The notes: generated from the sequence alone by a model not told the origin. DNA of 64,000 bases from Candidatus Gastranaerophilales bacterium (GCA_900767135.1 CAAFYU010000051.1:26199-90198), one strand, 5' to 3'; counted from the first letter of the stretch, positions 49,528 to 59,207 are shown. Numbers and translations are program-made.

Positions 49528-50736
49528 ATGGACGAATTCAAATTTGACAGTATAGAAAGTGCATTAGAAGATTTTAAAGCAGGTAAAATGCTTATTGTTG
49601 CCGATGACGAGGACAGAGAAAACGAAGGCGATTTGATATGTTCCGGTCAGATGGTAACACCTGAGGTTATAAAATTTATGGCGGAGCATGCAAAAGGCTT
49701 GATTTGCCTTGCGATTGCACCTGAAATTGCAGAGAAAATGCAGTTGCCACAAATGGTTGAGCAAAATAATGAATCAATGAAAACAGCTTTCACCGTAAGT
49801 ATTGATGCGGCTGAAAAATATGGCGTAACAACAGGTATTTCAGCGTTTGACAGGGCAAAAACGATAGAAGTTTGCCTTGCACCTGACGCTCAACCGTCAG
49901 ATTTAAGACGTCCCGGACACTTGTTTCCTTGTGTAGCAAGAAAAGGTGGAGTTTTGACTCGTACAGGGCACACAGAAGCAGTTGTCGATTTGGCAAGGTT
50001 GTGTGGGCATGTTCCGGCTGGGCCTATGTGTGAGATTATGGCAGAAGACGGACACATGGCACGTCGTGATGATTTGTACAAGTTTGCCAAAAAACATGGA
50101 ATAAAATTTATTTCTGTTGCAGAATTGATTGCGTACCGCTTGAAGTCTGAAAAAATCGTTACTCGTGAGGCGGAAGCTCATTTGCCGACTCAATTTGGCG
50201 ATTTTGAAATTTATGGATACTTAAACCATTTAACAGGTCAAGAATGCGTTGCCCTTGTGAAAGATGACGGTTCAGATAAAATTCCGCTTGTTCGTGTTCA
50301 CAGCGAATGTTTGACGGGTGATATTTTCCATAGTTTGAAATGTGATTGTAATTACCAATTGCATAGTGCACTAAAAATGATTAACGAATATGGAAAAGGT
50401 GCCCTAGTCTATATGAAAGGTCATGAAGGTCGTGGAATTGGAATTATCAACAAAATTAAAGCATATCACCTTCAAGAAGAAGGGCAGGATACGGTTGAAG
50501 CGAATGTTTCACTAGGGTTTAAACCTGATTTGAGAGATTACGGCATGGGTGCTCAGATAATTCGAGATTTAGGATTTAATAATTTTAATTTAATTACCAA
50601 TAATCCGAAAAAAATCATCGGTTTGAAGGGTTACGGATTAACTGTACATGATATAGTTAAAATACCGCCATATATTAATGAGTTTAACAAACGATATATG
50701 GAAACCAAAAAAGATAAAATGCACCACATGATATAA
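49528..50736 (+). CDS. ribBA: bifunctional 3,4-dihydroxy-2-butanone-4-phosphate synthase / GTP cyclohydrolase II
   Basis: A 402-residue fusion that supplies both carbon precursors of riboflavin. The RibB half (1-200) has DDEDRENEGDLI, TGHTEAVVDLARL and the substrate loop; the RibA half (205-402) has the zinc-binding SECLTGDIFHSLKCDC pattern and HEGRGIGIINK. Normal length for the bacterial fusion. Start ATG 49528 (MDEFKFD) lies 1 nt after the ribE stop, with only a weak site upstream, so translation is probably coupled to ribE. Confidence 0.95.
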   Translation: MDEFKFDSIESALEDFKAGKMLIVADDEDRENEGDLICSGQMVTPEVIKFMAEHAKGLICLAIAPEIAEKMQLPQMVEQNNESMKTAFTVSIDAAEKYGVTTGISAFDRAKTIEVCLAPDAQPSDLRRPGHLFPCVARKGGVLTRTGHTEAVVDLARLCGHVPAGPMCEIMAEDGHMARRDDLYKFAKKHGIKFISVAELIAYRLKSEKIVTREAEAHLPTQFGDFEIYGYLNHLTGQECVALVKDDGSDKIPLVRVHSECLTGDIFHSLKCDCNYQLHSALKMINEYGKGALVYMKGHEGRGIGIINKIKAYHLQEEGQDTVEANVSLGFKPDLRDYGMGAQIIRDLGFNNFNLITNNPKKIIGLKGYGLTVHDIVKIPPYINEFNKRYMETKKDKMHHMI

Positions 50737-50755
50737 TTGACAAGGAATTGAGAAA

Positions 50756-51751
50756 ATGACTGACGTAAACCAAAATTTTGAAGCAAGATTATTAACCCCC
50801 AATGATTATAAGCCGTTTGCAGTTGTTTATAATGATTTTAGAAGCAGGGCTGTTAGTGAATACAACTTTGAGCTGGAACCACTTGATTTTGAAGGATTTG
50901 TGGAAGCTGTCGAGAAAAAGTTAATTGAATGTGTTGTTTTGTTTGAAAATTCAATCCCTGTTGCGTTTTTGGTTTATACAACAGCGATTTCTGAAGCGAT
51001 TGAGTTGAATATTATTCACTCTTTGAAAATGGAAAACATGATTGAAAGAGCGATGTATTTGGTTAAGAAGTTTCTTGAACTTACCAAAGCTGAAAGACTT
51101 GATAAGGTTGTATGTTACCCGATGTTGGGTTCTCAAAAAGAATTGATTGGTGATATCGCAAGATATGGTTTTAAATTTGTCGGAATTGCGGTTTTGAGAT
51201 TTATGATGTCAGGTACAAATTCTCGTGATATTTTGAATATTACTCAATTAGCACCACTTGATTCTGAATACAAACTTGTGGATTGGCAAGACAAATATTT
51301 TGAGGACGCTGTGGAAGTTGTTCAAGAAGGTTTTGAAGATAGTGCAGATGCCTTGTTTGATCCTAGATTTAAAACCGTTGAGGGTACAAATGATATTATA
51401 ACAAAGATTGTAAAGGATATTTATGCAGAATTTTTGCCGGAAGCAACGACAATTTTGCTTTGCAATAATATTCCTGTCGGTTTTTGTTTTATGAATCTTA
51501 CAGGTGGTAGGATTGCAAATATTCCGATTGTTGCAATAAGAAAAGAGCACCAAGGCAAAGGCTTGTCAAAACACATGCTAAAACGTTCTGTTGAAAAACT
51601 TATTAAAATGGCAGATGAAGGTGTTAAGCCGATTAGTGAAGTTAATACGACGACAGAAACAAATAACTTCCAAGCCTTGAAAATGTACCGCCACTTAGGA
51701 TTTAAAGAGGATTATAATTATCCGCAAGCTTATTTGCCTGCAAAAGATTAG
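50756..51751 (+). CDS. double-GNAT-domain acetyltransferase
   Basis: A 331-residue protein with two GNAT-like halves. The first, residues 1-155, is degenerate; the second has IPIVAIRKEHQGKGLSKHMLKR, an acetyl-CoA loop of the QxxGxG type (QGKGLS), and NTTTETNNFQALKMYRHLGFKED. The substrate is unknown. Start ATG 50756 has AAGGAATTGAG upstream. It is the last gene in the rib transcription unit and ends at a two-way terminator shared with rnpB. It may be unrelated to flavin synthesis. Confidence 0.8.
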   Translation: MTDVNQNFEARLLTPNDYKPFAVVYNDFRSRAVSEYNFELEPLDFEGFVEAVEKKLIECVVLFENSIPVAFLVYTTAISEAIELNIIHSLKMENMIERAMYLVKKFLELTKAERLDKVVCYPMLGSQKELIGDIARYGFKFVGIAVLRFMMSGTNSRDILNITQLAPLDSEYKLVDWQDKYFEDAVEVVQEGFEDSADALFDPRFKTVEGTNDIITKIVKDIYAEFLPEATTILLCNNIPVGFCFMNLTGGRIANIPIVAIRKEHQGKGLSKHMLKRSVEKLIKMADEGVKPISEVNTTTETNNFQALKMYRHLGFKEDYNYPQAYLPAKD

Positions 51752-51763
51752 TTTAAATGTAGT

Positions 51764-51802
51764 AAAAAAATTCCCTCTCCATAATGAAGTGGGAATTTTT
51801 TT
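51764..51802. terminator. two-way terminator between the GNAT gene and rnpB
   Basis: AAAAAAATTCCC (51764-51775) and GGGAATTTTTTT (51791-51802) form a 12-bp stem with an A-run on one side and a T-run on the other, so it can end the plus-strand GNAT gene and the minus-strand RNase P RNA. Confidence 0.85.
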
Positions 51803-51805
51803 AAA

Positions 51806-52147
51806 TAAAGCAGCTCATAAGCCGTGTTCTGTTTCTAAACAATCATCTGTCTGGCATTGGAATTACTTCCAATTTCTAGCGATTTCTTTGAAGTTGGCGA
51901 ACAGCCTTTATAACCTTCATTTCAATCTTGCATTCAGCAGGGGGTTGCCTAGCCGATATTTCTCAATATCGCTGGTGAAGCTCTTAACTCACCGTTGCAT
52001 CATCGCCTGTGGTATTTCTACCCATCGGCAGTTTACATTTCTGTGGTCCTATCCACCGGTTCACACCGTCCGGAGTTTCTCCGGCTGCCTGTTCTTGAAT
52101 GTACGGACTTTCCTCACCTGATAAGGTGCGATTGTTCGACTGCTTTA
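51806..52147 (-). ncRNA. rnpB: RNase P RNA (bacterial type A)
   Basis: Read on the minus strand, the segment contains the conserved GAGGAAAGTCCG (near 52110-52121), the ACAGAAA block, GAGTTAAGAGCTTCACC, and near the 3' end the AACAGAACACGGCTTATGAG block. The ends pair as P1 (AAAGCAG with CTGCTTT). Length is about 342 nt; the exact ends are approximate. It is the catalytic RNA that matures the 5' ends of tRNAs. The gene begins within 5 nt of the pilin-like gene's 3' end, so its promoter must lie inside that gene. Confidence 0.93.
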
Positions 52148-52151
52148 AGTC

Positions 52152-52859
52152 TTATAATGAATCTCTTAGAGATGTATTTATTGTGATGAATTCTGCGGCT
52201 TTTTCGTCCTGGCTATTGATGTTCATCTTGCCGTTTACCCAAATATCAATCTGGTATCTATCAAAATCTGCATTTTTAGAACCATCAGCATTTGTTTCTC
52301 GACAATTTGGAGTATCATCTCCATTTACATCAATAAGAATTGAACCGGCAGGAATAACATTATCACTGTTTGTGATTTGATAAGGCTTCATTATTTTATC
52401 GTGGTTCCAAACAATATCGGTACCGGCAATAGTTGTTCCTGTTAAATCCCAAGTAACTCCGTCGGCTGTTGTATAAACATAGTTAGTTTTACTTTTCCAG
52501 TTTAATTTAGCTGCAAACAATCCGGCAAATTTTCCTGCTTTTTCGGCATCAGTTGTGCCACCGTATTCTTCACCGTCATATCTAACTTTGCTAAAATCAT
52601 CAAATCCCCATCTGCAACCACCAATTGGAGCGTCTACCGCTTGTGAATTGCATTCATCACGACTGTCGGCGTATAAGCTTTCGTCATTAATTAAAGAGTT
52701 TACGATTTTTTCTGCCTCATAGTAGGTTTTTTTAATCATCATTTTATTTTTGTTTGGTCTTGTACGCATAATAGCCGGAGTTACAACGGCTACCAAAACC
52801 CCGATTACAGCAAGTGCAACCATTAGTTCTGTCAAAGTAAAAGCCTTAAATCTTCTCAT
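52152..52859 (-). CDS. type IV pilin-like protein
   Basis: A 235-residue prepilin-like protein. The class III leader MRRFKA is followed by FTLTELMVALAVIGVLVAVVTPAI, the N-methylation motif and hydrophobic helix; cleavage would be before the Phe. Ala rather than Gly precedes the cleavage site, which is less usual. The globular part contains Cys residues that could form disulfides (DECNSQAVD and GGCRWGF, and PNCRETN). Such proteins form pseudopili or pili for adhesion, DNA uptake or secretion. Start ATG 52859 has CAGGAAGGATT upstream. No other pil genes are nearby. Its 3' end overlaps the promoter region of rnpB. Confidence 0.85.
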   Translation of the reverse strand: MRRFKAFTLTELMVALAVIGVLVAVVTPAIMRTRPNKNKMMIKKTYYEAEKIVNSLINDESLYADSRDECNSQAVDAPIGGCRWGFDDFSKVRYDGEEYGGTTDAEKAGKFAGLFAAKLNWKSKTNYVYTTADGVTWDLTGTTIAGTDIVWNHDKIMKPYQITNSDNVIPAGSILIDVNGDDTPNCRETNADGSKNADFDRYQIDIWVNGKMNINSQDEKAAEFITINTSLRDSL

Positions 52860-52949
52860 AGAAATCCTTCCTGAGTTTATCTGATACACTTTAATTATAC
52901 ATTATTTTTGAAAATTTTTCAATGTCAGATTTAAAAATATTGTTATTAA

Positions 52950-53030
52950 AAGACGATAGGACGTTAAGATGATAACTTAGTATCTTACTTTTATACAGAC
53001 CATGCATCTTCGCCTCTTGGCGTCTTTGCT
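52950..53030. repeat. dispersed period-8 repeats, two types
   Basis: AAGACGAT, AGGACGTT, AAGATGAT, AACTTAGT (52950-52981) repeat the array at 4887-4926. At 52999-53030, read on the minus strand, AGCAAAGA, CGCCAAGA, GGCGAAGA, TGCATGGT resemble the octads inside hydF. The stretch between the pilin-like gene and the response regulator gene holds no gene. Confidence 0.7.
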
Positions 53031-53040
53031 TCTAAACTGA

Positions 53041-54330
53041 CTACCTATCCAAAAGCTTTTCAATCCATTTTATAAGATTTGAAATCTCATAAGGTTTTGG
53101 GATATACAAATCTGCACCTGATGTCAAAACAAGCTCTTTATCGTGCAAAATCGAAGTTACAACAATTTTTGTTTTATCAAAAATCGAATTTTCACGAAGT
53201 TTTTGACACAATTTTAAACCTTTTAACTCATCAATTTTTCCGGCATCAAGAATTATTAAAGCAGGCGGATTAGCTTCATTTGGGACTTCATAATCCGTTA
53301 AAACGCTCACCTCATAGCCTTGAAGGTCGAGTATAGTCGTCAAAAGTATTGTCATTGCTTCGTCCTCTTCGATTATCAAAACTCGATTATTTATCTCATT
53401 ATCAATCGAATTTTCACCACTAATCAAAGGTCTTTCGGTCAAAAAGTTTGATTTTGTCGGCATGTCTGCAAGTTTGTGAATTCTCAAAAGTGCATTCAGC
53501 AACTGTCCTGATTCTTTGTACTGAACGAATTCATTTGTCACAACCCCAATTGTGGTATGTACAAAGTTGGAACGTCTTCCGGCGAGCTCATCTCCGTGCA
53601 TAATCATAAACCCCCGTCGATTGTCCATTTGCGAATAAAATTTTGAGGCAACCGAATCGAATGCAAAAGTCAGATAATTTGCGACTTGTTCAGATTTTAT
53701 GCTGTCCGTAATTATGATAAACTTGTTTTCGGCAATCGCACCTAAAAAATCGCCTTCTGAAAGGGCAGAAGTTATAATTGCACAATAGGTTTGAACAAGT
53801 TTATCTGAGGCAAGTTCTGTATAAGTTTCCTTGTAGTTTTCAAAATTTTCGATACTCACAAGCATTGCAGCCCAAGGTTTTTCCTCACTTACGATACGTT
53901 TTAGAGCTCGCATTGAGTAATTTTTCCCCGGAAGAAGGTGTTTTAAATCCATATTAGACTCAAATTCTCTCCGCAAGTGGGCTTTCACACGCATCAAAAA
54001 TTCTTCCGAATTCACAGGCTCTGAGATAAAATCATCAGCACCGTTTTCAAGAACATCAAGTTTGTCTTGCAACTCGGCAGACTTTGAAGTTGCAATAATA
54101 ATCGGTCGCATATTGTATGTCAAAGCTCTAATTTTCTTGCAATAATCGGACAAATTCCCGTCTACACTGTCCGAAATGACAATCAAATCAGGCTCTTTAT
54201 CCTGAATAAGTTTCATTGCCGAAAGCAGATTTTTTGTTATAAAAACCTTACTATGATTGTTTTCTAGGAGTTTTTTGTACTTTGTGGAAAGTTCTCGTCT
54301 TTTGTCGATAATTAGAGTTACTGACTGCAT
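53041..54330 (-). CDS. two-receiver response regulator with degenerate GGDEF-like centre
   Basis: A 429-residue protein with three parts. Residues 1-120 are a receiver-like domain; at the phosphorylation position the strand reads LIVISDS, so Ser stands where Asp is expected. Residues 150-280 look like a GGDEF-like fold without a GGDEF signature (the loop reads ENKFIIITDS), so c-di-GMP synthesis is unlikely. Residues 310-429 are a second receiver with the Asp in ALIILDAGK and a Lys in PKPYE. Start ATG 54330 overlaps the histidine kinase gene by 13 nt. No DNA-binding output domain is present; output is probably through protein contacts. Confidence 0.8.
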   Translation of the reverse strand: MQSVTLIIDKRRELSTKYKKLLENNHSKVFITKNLLSAMKLIQDKEPDLIVISDSVDGNLSDYCKKIRALTYNMRPIIIATSKSAELQDKLDVLENGADDFISEPVNSEEFLMRVKAHLRREFESNMDLKHLLPGKNYSMRALKRIVSEEKPWAAMLVSIENFENYKETYTELASDKLVQTYCAIITSALSEGDFLGAIAENKFIIITDSIKSEQVANYLTFAFDSVASKFYSQMDNRRGFMIMHGDELAGRRSNFVHTTIGVVTNEFVQYKESGQLLNALLRIHKLADMPTKSNFLTERPLISGENSIDNEINNRVLIIEEDEAMTILLTTILDLQGYEVSVLTDYEVPNEANPPALIILDAGKIDELKGLKLCQKLRENSIFDKTKIVVTSILHDKELVLTSGADLYIPKPYEISNLIKWIEKLLDR

Positions 54331-55088
54331 TTTTCCCTCGCTTGTTGTTCAATGTTTTCGGCGGGTAAAATCACCTCAAAAGTGTTAACATAAACGCCTT
54401 TTGAACCATCTTTCAACGTGCTGTTTACAGAAATTTTGCCACCCATTTTTTCGACCAAATTTTTTGTAATATATAATCCCAATCCGCTTCCTTGAACTTT
54501 TCTGGTTAGCGGATTATCAATTCTTGAAAATTTCGTGAATATTTTTTCGTAATCCTCAGGTGGGATTTCGCTCCCAAAATTGATTACTTTAATCGACACA
54601 TTTTCTCTATCGGAATAACAATTAGCTTCGATAGCTTTTGAATTTGAAAGACCTGCTTTTATGGTTATTGTCGAGTTTTCAAGCCCGTATTTTGCAGCGT
54701 TTTCAATTAAATTTGTCATAATCTGTTGGAACTTGTCTGTATCAGCCAAAATTGCAGGAGTAGATTTGTCGATTATTATTTCAAAAGTTTTATCTTTGTA
54801 CTGGTTTTTTACAATCGAGGCAATGGTTTCAATCGGTTGCTTTATCGAAAATTCTTTCAAAATCAAATTCTCTTTTGCATTGTGCAATTTTGTAACCGAG
54901 AGCATATTTTCAACAAGATTAATTAACCTGTTTGATTGTTCAACGATAATGTTTAAAAATTTCTTTTTGCTTTCATCATCAAGTTTATCCCAAGACGCAA
55001 GCATAGTCTGAGAAAACCCTCTTATTGATGTCAGAGGAGTCCTTAATTCGTGGCTTACTGTAGAAATAAAATCTTCATAATTATCCAT
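54318..55088 (-). CDS. sensor-less histidine kinase
   Basis: A 256-residue soluble kinase. HisKA starts at residue 6 with FISTVSHELRTPLTSI (phospho-His in the SHELRTP box), followed by N-box NLIENAAKYG, G1 and G2 (SGLGLYITK) of the HATPase domain. It lacks any transmembrane or sensor domain, so it must be controlled by a partner or by binding of a small molecule. Start ATG 55088. It overlaps the response regulator gene and probably phosphorylates that protein's second receiver. Confidence 0.88.
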   Translation of the reverse strand: MDNYEDFISTVSHELRTPLTSIRGFSQTMLASWDKLDDESKKKFLNIIVEQSNRLINLVENMLSVTKLHNAKENLILKEFSIKQPIETIASIVKNQYKDKTFEIIIDKSTPAILADTDKFQQIMTNLIENAAKYGLENSTITIKAGLSNSKAIEANCYSDRENVSIKVINFGSEIPPEDYEKIFTKFSRIDNPLTRKVQGSGLGLYITKNLVEKMGGKISVNSTLKDGSKGVYVNTFEVILPAENIEQQAREKCSQ

Positions 55089-55123
55089 ACTTGGATTATA
55101 GCAGATAAATCACTTTATGTTAA
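55089..55123 (-). promoter_or_regulatory. promoter of the histidine kinase gene, leaderless arrangement
   Basis: On the minus strand: TTAACA (55123-55118), 17 nt, then TGCTATAAT (55103-55095), CCAAGT (6 nt) and ATG at 55088. It is the best-formed of the leaderless promoters here, with both a good -35 and an extended -10 box. Confidence 0.65.
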
Positions 55124-55150
55124 GTAAAATCGCAATATTTTTATTTGTAA

Positions 55151-55163
55151 TATAATAAATTCT
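55151..55163 (+). promoter_or_regulatory. -10 box 7 nt before the U32 peptidase-family start
   Basis: TATAAT at 55151-55156, AAATTCT, then ATG 55164. No Shine-Dalgarno sequence. It is divergent from the histidine kinase promoter, with only 75 nt between the two start codons. Confidence 0.5.
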
Positions 55164-56945
55164 ATGAGAAAAGTTGAACTTTTGGCACCTGCAAAGGACA
55201 AACAAACTGCAATAGTTGCAATAAATTCAGGCTGTGACGCAATTTATATTGGAGCACAAAATTTTGGTGCTCGCAAAAAAGTCGGAAATTCACTTGAAGA
55301 TATCAAAGAAATTGTCGACTATGCACACAAGTTTTATGTGAAAGTCCACGTGACAGTCAATACGATTTTGACAGACAGTGAGCTTATTGAAGCGGAAAAA
55401 TTAATCCAATCGCTTTATGAAATCGGAGTTGATGCCATAATTGTTCAGGATATGGGGATTTTTAAACTTGCACTGGACGGAAAACTTCCGCCAATTGCAC
55501 TTCATGCAAGCACACAATGCGACAATCGTGGTTTGGATAAGGTCAAATTTTTCAAAGAAATGGGGGCTTCGCGTGTAATTTTGGCACGTGAACTTTCGCT
55601 GGAAAAGATTAAAGAAATTTGTGATTACGCTTCAAAAGACGAACCGATTGAGGTTGAAACATTTGTCCATGGGGCACTTTGCGTTTCTTACAGCGGACAA
55701 TGCTATATGAGCCAATATATTGGCGGAAGGTCTGCCAACAGGGGTGAATGTGCTCAGGCTTGTCGCAAAAAGTACACATTAGTTGATGATGCCGGAAATA
55801 TTCTTGCAAAAGACAAGTATTTATTGAGCATGAAGGATTTTAATGCCTCAAAACATTTGAAAGCACTGATTGATGCAGGTGTAAAATCTTTCAAAATTGA
55901 AGGTCGTTTGAAGGATATGAATTATGTCAAAAACGTCGTCGCATATTACCGAAAAGAAATCGACAAACTGGCACTAAAAACTTCTTCCGGCAAGGTATTT
56001 TTGGATTTTGAACCCGACGTTAGAAAAAGTTTCAACAGAGGTTTCACAGACTATTTTCTTACCGAAAGAAAAAAATGTTTTAATTTTGACAGTCCAAAAT
56101 CACTCGGCGAACGCTTAGGGAAAATCTCAAAAGTCGGCAAAAATTGGTTTGAAATAACAAAAGACAAACGAGCGAATTATACATTAAATCCGCAAGACGG
56201 GCTCTATTTCAATGAAACAGGCTGTCTTATAAACAAAGTTGAGGGGAATAAAATTTACCCGAACAAAATGGACAAAATCGCTGTTGGTGTAGATGTTTTT
56301 AGAAACTTTGACAGCAAATTTGAAAAACAACTCGAAAATTCTAAAACAAAACGAAAAATTGGCGTAAAATTCATCTTTGAAAACTCTTGTCTAAAAGCAA
56401 TTGATGAGGACAAAAATACAGTCCAAATGCCGATTTCTACAACTGAACAGGCGAAAAATCCGGATAAGATGAAAGCAAATTTCATTACGCAACTTCAAAA
56501 AACGGGTGAAAGCGATTTTTATTGTGAAAACGTTGAAATTCATAGTGAATTGCCGTTTTTGCCGATTTCTGAAATAAACGAATTAAGACGAAATATTCTC
56601 GACAAACTTATGGACGAACGCCTGAAAAATTATAAAAGAGAAGTCCAAAAACCGTTACGACAAGTGGAATTTCCGAAAAAAGAATTGGATTATAGAGCAA
56701 ATATCCACAATTCTCAGGCAAAATGTTTTTACGAAAATGCAGGGTGTAATGTTTGTGAAATGTCGCTTGAAACAAATTTGCCAAAAGCACGCCCTATTGA
56801 GCTTATGCACACAAAACATTGTCTGAAATTTGCACTCAATATGTGCAAGTCGCCGAAAAAATTATTTTTAATCGATGAAAAAGGCAAAAAATATCCATTG
56901 AGATTTGATTGTAAAAATTGTGAAATGTACGTTCTTGCAGACTAA
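55164..56945 (+). CDS. U32 peptidase-family protein (RlhA/YdcP-like)
   Basis: A 593-residue protein with the U32 family signature: an N-terminal TIM-barrel (ELLAPAKDKQTAIVAINSGCDAIYIGAQNFG), FVHGALCVSYSGQCYMSQYIGGRSANRGECAQACRKKY with its Cys ligands for an iron-sulfur cluster, and SFKIEGRLKDMNYVKNVV. A C-terminal domain carries further cysteines (FYENAGCNVCEM and DCKNCEMYV). RlhA hydroxylates C2501 of 23S rRNA and its relatives take part in RNA or ubiquinone hydroxylation; older names call the family a collagenase or peptidase. The leaderless start ATG 55164 is followed at once by the conserved MRKVELLAPA. Confidence 0.85.
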   Translation: MRKVELLAPAKDKQTAIVAINSGCDAIYIGAQNFGARKKVGNSLEDIKEIVDYAHKFYVKVHVTVNTILTDSELIEAEKLIQSLYEIGVDAIIVQDMGIFKLALDGKLPPIALHASTQCDNRGLDKVKFFKEMGASRVILARELSLEKIKEICDYASKDEPIEVETFVHGALCVSYSGQCYMSQYIGGRSANRGECAQACRKKYTLVDDAGNILAKDKYLLSMKDFNASKHLKALIDAGVKSFKIEGRLKDMNYVKNVVAYYRKEIDKLALKTSSGKVFLDFEPDVRKSFNRGFTDYFLTERKKCFNFDSPKSLGERLGKISKVGKNWFEITKDKRANYTLNPQDGLYFNETGCLINKVEGNKIYPNKMDKIAVGVDVFRNFDSKFEKQLENSKTKRKIGVKFIFENSCLKAIDEDKNTVQMPISTTEQAKNPDKMKANFITQLQKTGESDFYCENVEIHSELPFLPISEINELRRNILDKLMDERLKNYKREVQKPLRQVEFPKKELDYRANIHNSQAKCFYENAGCNVCEMSLETNLPKARPIELMHTKHCLKFALNMCKSPKKLFLIDEKGKKYPLRFDCKNCEMYVLAD

Positions 56946-57085
56946 ATTTTGACTTTCAATAAAATAACCTTAAACATAAACCGTAGAAAGAATTGGATTG
57001 TGATAACGCAATTACAAATTCATACGAAAGTATGACGTAAATTGGTGAGTTTTAGTATATATTAGACTTACCAGAGGGTAGATTT

Positions 57086-58624
57086 GTGTTAAACGGTATA
57101 TTACAACGACCATATTTGAATAAAGATGCGCGCAGTCTTGTCAAAAGGCAACAGGACGACGAGCAAAACACGGCTTCTGCACAGCGTGAAGAGCAAGGAA
57201 ATCAAAACGCTAAAAGCAAGGGGCTTCAATATGTTGAGCGCAAAACACCTGCCTACACACCGGCTTACCAGCAACAAACTGATGGGGAACAAGTTGACTG
57301 GCGTCAAATGCGTTCTCAAATTCAAGCACAAGCAAGAAGCCCAAAAACTGTTCAACCGCAAGTTGCACAACAAACCGAACAAACAGCCGAGGTTATGCCA
57401 ACCAAAACGCTTTCAGGCAGAAGTACGGTTATTAATATTGCACAAATTTTAAAAGATTTTAGAAATACAGCAGCCGCAATCGGAACCCCTGATGACTTGA
57501 AAGAAGAGGTAAACGGCTACCTTTCTTTGATTGAAACTCAGGTAAAAAAAGACAATCCGAACACCAAACTTGTTAAATCAAATTTGAAAAATGCGTCATC
57601 AATCCTTGATAACTACATTTCTCAAACACTTAACAAAGATTCAAAAGTTGTAGAAAACTGGGTTGATGCATTATTTTTGCAACAAGTTGATTTCAAATAC
57701 AATGAAGAAGAAATTAATCCTCAGTTTTTGGTTAAATTCCCGCAAGGAAGTACCCAAGAAGAAACTAAAACAGAGGAAAAAAACTCTGTTGCTCAAACCG
57801 TTTCTGAACCGGTAGACAAAGAAATTGAAACTAATTCAAAAGTTGTTTCTTTAATTCCGCAAGACAAAGAGTTGAAATCTTTGTTCATTCAATCTAAAAA
57901 ACTAGCTTATGCAAACGAGCCTGAAAAAGCAATTGCAACCTTCCAAAAAGCATTGCAAAGAGCAGACGAAGTAGGGGATACAGAAACAAAAGCAAAAGTT
58001 TTTTATGAAGTCGGAAAAATCTATGATGATCATGATTACTATCCGCAAGCCCTAAAAAGTTATAACAGCTCGCTTGAAAACACAACGGACAACAACGTTA
58101 AAACCAAAGCTCACTACTCAATGGCACAGATTTATGATGACGTAAATCAGATTGAGCCGGCGTTAGATCATTATTTTAATTCGATTTCTTTTGCCGGAGA
58201 AACTGAAAACTTCACAGCACAATCAACTTCGCTTACCAAAATGGGAAATATTTTCACAGATATGTACGACGATGAGGCAATGAATTATTTTTCAATCGCT
58301 GATGATTTGGCAAATCAGACAGATAATTCAAAGTTGAAGGGGTTTGTTTCATCTAGCCTTGGCGACGCTTACGAAAAATTCGGTAATTCGCAAGGTGCTT
58401 TGAAATCATATTCCAAAGCCGTTAAGCACTACACAGATGCAGAATCACCTCTGAAAACAGCACAAAATTACGCAAAAGCCGCTGATATTATGGTTGAACA
58501 CAGCAATGTCACAAAGGCAAAAGGTTTGTTGACAAAAGCACAAAAATATGCACGTCAAACTGACGATATCAATCTTATGAATGAAATCAGTGAAAAATTG
58601 CAAAGTTTAGAGTTATTGGGTTAG
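57086..58624 (+). CDS. TPR protein with disordered N-terminus
   Basis: A 512-residue protein started by GTG 57086, which has AGAGGGT upstream. Residues 1-120 are Gln, Asn and Lys-rich and probably disordered. Residues 130-200 form a helical segment (DLKEEVNGYLSLIETQVKK). Residues 265-510 contain TPR repeats (for example EKAIATFQKALQRADEVG, VFYEVGKIYDDHDYYPQALKSYN and AHYSMAQIYDDVNQIEPALDHYF). TPRs mediate protein contacts. There is no signal peptide or membrane segment. Function unknown; no operon partners. Confidence 0.8.
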   Translation: MLNGILQRPYLNKDARSLVKRQQDDEQNTASAQREEQGNQNAKSKGLQYVERKTPAYTPAYQQQTDGEQVDWRQMRSQIQAQARSPKTVQPQVAQQTEQTAEVMPTKTLSGRSTVINIAQILKDFRNTAAAIGTPDDLKEEVNGYLSLIETQVKKDNPNTKLVKSNLKNASSILDNYISQTLNKDSKVVENWVDALFLQQVDFKYNEEEINPQFLVKFPQGSTQEETKTEEKNSVAQTVSEPVDKEIETNSKVVSLIPQDKELKSLFIQSKKLAYANEPEKAIATFQKALQRADEVGDTETKAKVFYEVGKIYDDHDYYPQALKSYNSSLENTTDNNVKTKAHYSMAQIYDDVNQIEPALDHYFNSISFAGETENFTAQSTSLTKMGNIFTDMYDDEAMNYFSIADDLANQTDNSKLKGFVSSSLGDAYEKFGNSQGALKSYSKAVKHYTDAESPLKTAQNYAKAADIMVEHSNVTKAKGLLTKAQKYARQTDDINLMNEISEKLQSLELLG

Positions 58625-58739
58625 TAAAAAGAAAAATTTCACCTAGCCGAATAATGAGTTTTGATTAGCAGGCACTCTTGTGATGGAGTCTTGAATGATT
58701 TTTCGTTGCTCCTGTTTTGCTGTTTAAATTATTCGTAAA

Positions 58740-59207
58740 CTATTTGTTCTTTTTTACTTCAACTTGTGATTTGCCCAATGCAGCCATTGAATCGAGTTCT
58801 GCGGTGACTTTTGCTTCTTTATTTTTGTCATTAGCTTCCAAACGAGCTTTTATATCTTTTTGAATATCTGAGTAATTGCCATCTAATTCTTTTCTGTGCC
58901 AACTACCAACACTAATGGCTTTCCCGTTTTTATCAATTTCAACAGTGTCATTTGTCATATTTTGGTTATTGATTATAATAGCCTCTGATGTTGGAATATA
59001 TACAAAATCAAAATTACATTTTTTATCACTGCCAGGCATGTTTTTGTGTAAACAATCAAACTTTGATAATATTCCGTCTAATTCTTTTTCTGTAAGCAAT
59101 TCTTTCATATCCACTTGGTTTGGGGCATATTTTTTAGTGGCATTATTTTTCGGGGCTAATGTAGTGTTAATGGGAGAATTTGAAACTTGTGAAATAGTGT
59201 TTTCCAT
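58740..59207 (-). CDS. hypothetical protein, 155 aa
   Basis: Not recognised. Polar, Asn- and Lys-rich, soluble, with a short Cys-containing loop (FDCLHKNMPGSDKKCNFD) and a Lys-rich C-terminus (MAALGKSQVEVKKNK). AAAGGAAGT precedes ATG 59207. It is convergent with the TPR protein gene and ends upstream of it with no obvious terminator. It stands just after the rpoD terminator on the same strand. Confidence 0.6.
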   Translation of the reverse strand: MENTISQVSNSPINTTLAPKNNATKKYAPNQVDMKELLTEKELDGILSKFDCLHKNMPGSDKKCNFDFVYIPTSEAIIINNQNMTNDTVEIDKNGKAISVGSWHRKELDGNYSDIQKDIKARLEANDKNKEAKVTAELDSMAALGKSQVEVKKNK

